64,000 bases of DNA from Ctena decussata. Taxonomy: Eukaryota; Mollusca; Bivalvia; Lucinida; Lucinidae. This document shows positions 62,084 through 64,000 of this stretch, one piece after another (the first letter of the stretch is position 1; every line of letters starts with the position of its first letter). The stretch spans positions 80,002,667 through 80,066,666 of the forward strand of contig OZ022509.1 in the NCBI GenBank assembly GCA_963989385.1, in the 5' to 3' direction. The notes below the pieces were generated by a model. The model was not told where the DNA came from. It did not search any database and worked only from the letters and a program-made list of their open reading frames with translations. The position numbers and the translations under genes were made by a program.

Positions 62084-62440
62084 TCACCTATTCCTTTCTT
62101 TACCAAATCTGGAACAATCAATAATAGATCGAATAAATAGAATTCTTTATAATTTTTTGTGGAACAATGGAACAAAAATAAAAAAAAACGCAATAGTTGT
62201 AAAACAGTATTCCGAAAGAAGGCTAAAAATGGTGAATTTGAATGCATTTATTGACGCTTTAAAAGCAACTTGGGTGAGACGGCTTTTACTAACAGACAAT
62301 AAATGGCAAGCTTTCATAAAAGCAGAGATGGATATAAGTAAACTAACAGGCTGCAACATAGAATATATTAAAGATAAGATTAAGCATATGAAAAACAAAT
62401 TATGGGTTGAAGTGCTATAGGCACTGATAAAAATAAAGAA

Positions 62441-63617
62441 ACAAGAGGCCCACGGGCCACAAAGCTCACCAGATCTCTAGCTCAAAATTGCTATCAAAAT
62501 TACTGTCACATTTGTACAGGCTAATACAAAATATACAACTACAAAGTCTCAGTCTGACAGGCCTAGTGGCTTCAGAAGAGATCATTTTTCTAAGGGATTT
62601 CTTTTTTCCCTTCTTTTGCTTTATGGCTTCCATGACAACCAATAATAAAAAGTGCAGTGGACCAAAAAACATATAGCTGATTGAAGACTTCTCAAGGAAC
62701 ATTTCTATAAAAGTTTTGTCAACATATCTGCAATGGCTTGGCAGTGAATGCCATTTTTCAATTTTCCCCATTACAAGTCAGTGCAACTCTAAGTTGCCAT
62801 AGCAACCAAACGAAACAGCCGATTTTCATAAAAAAAAACATTAACTTAAAATCCCCCAGCCTAAGGATACTACAGATGAAATCTGGGCCTTATCGGCCCA
62901 GTGGCTTCTGAGGAGATAATTTTTTAAGATTTTTTTTCCATTTTGTTTTGCATTTTGGTTTCTACGGCAACCAATAAAGAAGCAGTTGGCAAAAAAAACA
63001 AAGCTAATAGAAGACTTCTTAAGGAACATTTCTATAAAAGTTTTGTCAACATATCTGCAATGGCTTGGCAGTAAATGCCATTTATCAATTTTCCCCATTA
63101 TAAGTCTATGGGAACTCTAAATTGCCATAGCAACTGAACTAAAGGGCAGATTTTCATAAAAAACACAAACTTTCAATCCTCCAATCTAAGAATAACACAG
63201 ATGAACTCTGGGCCTTATTGGCCAAGTGGCTTCTGGGAGATATTTTTGAGCAGTGGGCCAAAAACATATAGCTGATAGAAGACTTCTCAAGGAACATTTA
63301 TATAAAAGTTTTGTCAACATATCTGCAATGGCTTGGCAGAAAATGCCATTTTTCAATTTTCCCCATTTTAAGTCTATTGGAACTCTAAGTTGCCATAGCA
63401 ACCAAACTAAAAGGGCAGATTTCATAAAAACACAAACTTTCAATCCCCCAGCCCAAGGATGCTACAGATGAAATTTGGGCCCAATCGGCCCAGTGACTTC
63501 AGAGGAGATGTTTTTTAAAAGTGTTGACATACGACGACATACGACGACGGACGACGAGGACAGACAATTGCCTGTCCTATAAGCTACCCCGCAGCCTTCG
63601 GCTCTGGTGAGCTACAA
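62441..63617 (+). mobile_element. Helentron-like element H5, inserted in the LINE
   Basis: 5' end ACAAGAGGCCC. Three ~300-bp units share GGAACATTTCTATAAAAGTT and CAATGGCTTGGCAG. The 3' end has an ACGACGACGG microsatellite (63530-63560) and the hairpin GCAGCCTTCGGCTC. Subterminal repeats AGCTCACCAGA (62463) and TCTGGTGAGCT (63603) are exact complements. LINE coding resumes directly after it. Confidence 0.82.
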
Positions 63618-63860
63618 ACAACTTTAACAGAGGATATTATGCTGAAATGTCAATTATTTTATAACAACAATATTAAAATAGCAGGACAAACTATATATTA
63701 TGAAAGATGGTTTAAAAGAGGTGTGAGATATATGAATGATATAGTAAAAGACAATGGAGACTTCTATTTATTCAGCAAACAGGAATACAAGTTAACTGTC
63801 TTAACTACCTTGGAACAATACAGCCAGTGAAAGATAAACAAGCAAATTCAGTGAATTTAT
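63618..63860 (+). pseudogene. LINE ORF2 remnant, C-terminal piece
   Basis: Continues the 60536-62420 LINE: LKCQLFYNNNIKIAGQ, ERWFKRGVRYMNDIVKDNGD, then after a one-base frame change VNCLNYLGTIQPVKDK. These match the extreme C-terminus of L1/Tx1-like polymerases. Confidence 0.85.
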
Positions 63861-64000
63861 ATCCCCCGCCGAAGTGGTTTGTTTATGGTTTATTTTAAGT
63901 TACATAAAATTTCGTTTGCTGGTTACATAGTTACGGCTGAACTTGTGGATTGTAAATAAAATCAAGGGCAATAACTCTTAGATAAGTGAGGCATAAGCTG
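63861..64000 (+). mobile_element. Start of another tandem-core element (H7), cut by the window end
   Basis: TATATCCCCCGCCGAAGTGG at the left, then a unit with TCAAGGGCAATAACTCTTAG as in the 29140-30060 array. Probably a Helentron-like 5' end inserted in the LINE; the 3' end is outside. Confidence 0.55.

Larger units (their letters stand above)
60536..62420 (+). pseudogene. L1/Tx1-like LINE ORF2 remnant, reverse transcriptase
   Basis: From ~60548 to 61519 one frame carries a reverse transcriptase broken by only two stops (60626 and 61031). Motifs: NWRPLGLLDTVYKIA, DQTGFLKRRCIGENTR, DFEKAFDS, SRGCRQGDPLSPYIF and the catalytic FADD (61364-61375), then GLKINFEKTQLVWIG. The thumb and C-terminal region continue in pieces to 62420 (TKWKLAWVN, NNGTKIKKN, NLNAFIDALKATWVRRLLLT). 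They are split by the insertions at 61514-61762 and ~62005-62083 and resume at 63620. Endonuclease and ORF1 are missing, so the copy is 5'-truncated beside a family A MITE. Confidence 0.88.

Overview
The window is eukaryotic nuclear DNA from a bivalve mollusc, probably a venerid-type clam. The evidence is a split gene with GT-AG introns, an AT-rich background, and a dense set of transposon families of bivalve style: Helentron-like elements with ~145-170 bp tandem cores, palindromic MITEs and tRNA-derived SINEs. The species call is inference. Nothing bacterial or viral was seen.

Layout. 1-4072 is the 3' part of a Ty3/Gypsy-class LTR retrotransposon whose integrase lies upstream of reverse transcriptase and RNase H, followed by a ~2.1 kb 3' LTR. 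4073-4735 is an AT-rich satellite built on GATATC palindromes. 5-14 kb holds repeats with no recognisable host gene.

14674-47071 on the minus strand is one complete host gene, assembled from nine exons with consistent splice phases. It encodes a 528-residue FAM20-family secretory-pathway kinase, closest to FAM20C. Catalytic Lys, Glu and two Asp are present, and so are all eight family disulfide cysteines. Introns run from 0.36 to 15.8 kb and are packed with repeats: three Helentron-like elements and a 145-bp tandem array, foldback MITEs close to splice donors, SINEs, a mariner-like element and LINE remnants. A palindromic MITE abuts the stop codon.

47-60 kb is intergenic: long inverted repeats, SINEs with clear target-site duplications, a CGTACG-rich inverted-repeat element nested in a larger palindrome, and a possible first coding exon of another gene (57892-58015). 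60.5-64 kb holds a decayed L1/Tx1-like LINE cut by several insertions. One is a Helentron-like element whose removal rejoins the LINE.

What stands out: the kinase gene; the unusual pol order; a set of Helentron-like elements whose two ends stay complementary to each other although the end sequence differs from element to element; and palindromic families whose two arms change together.
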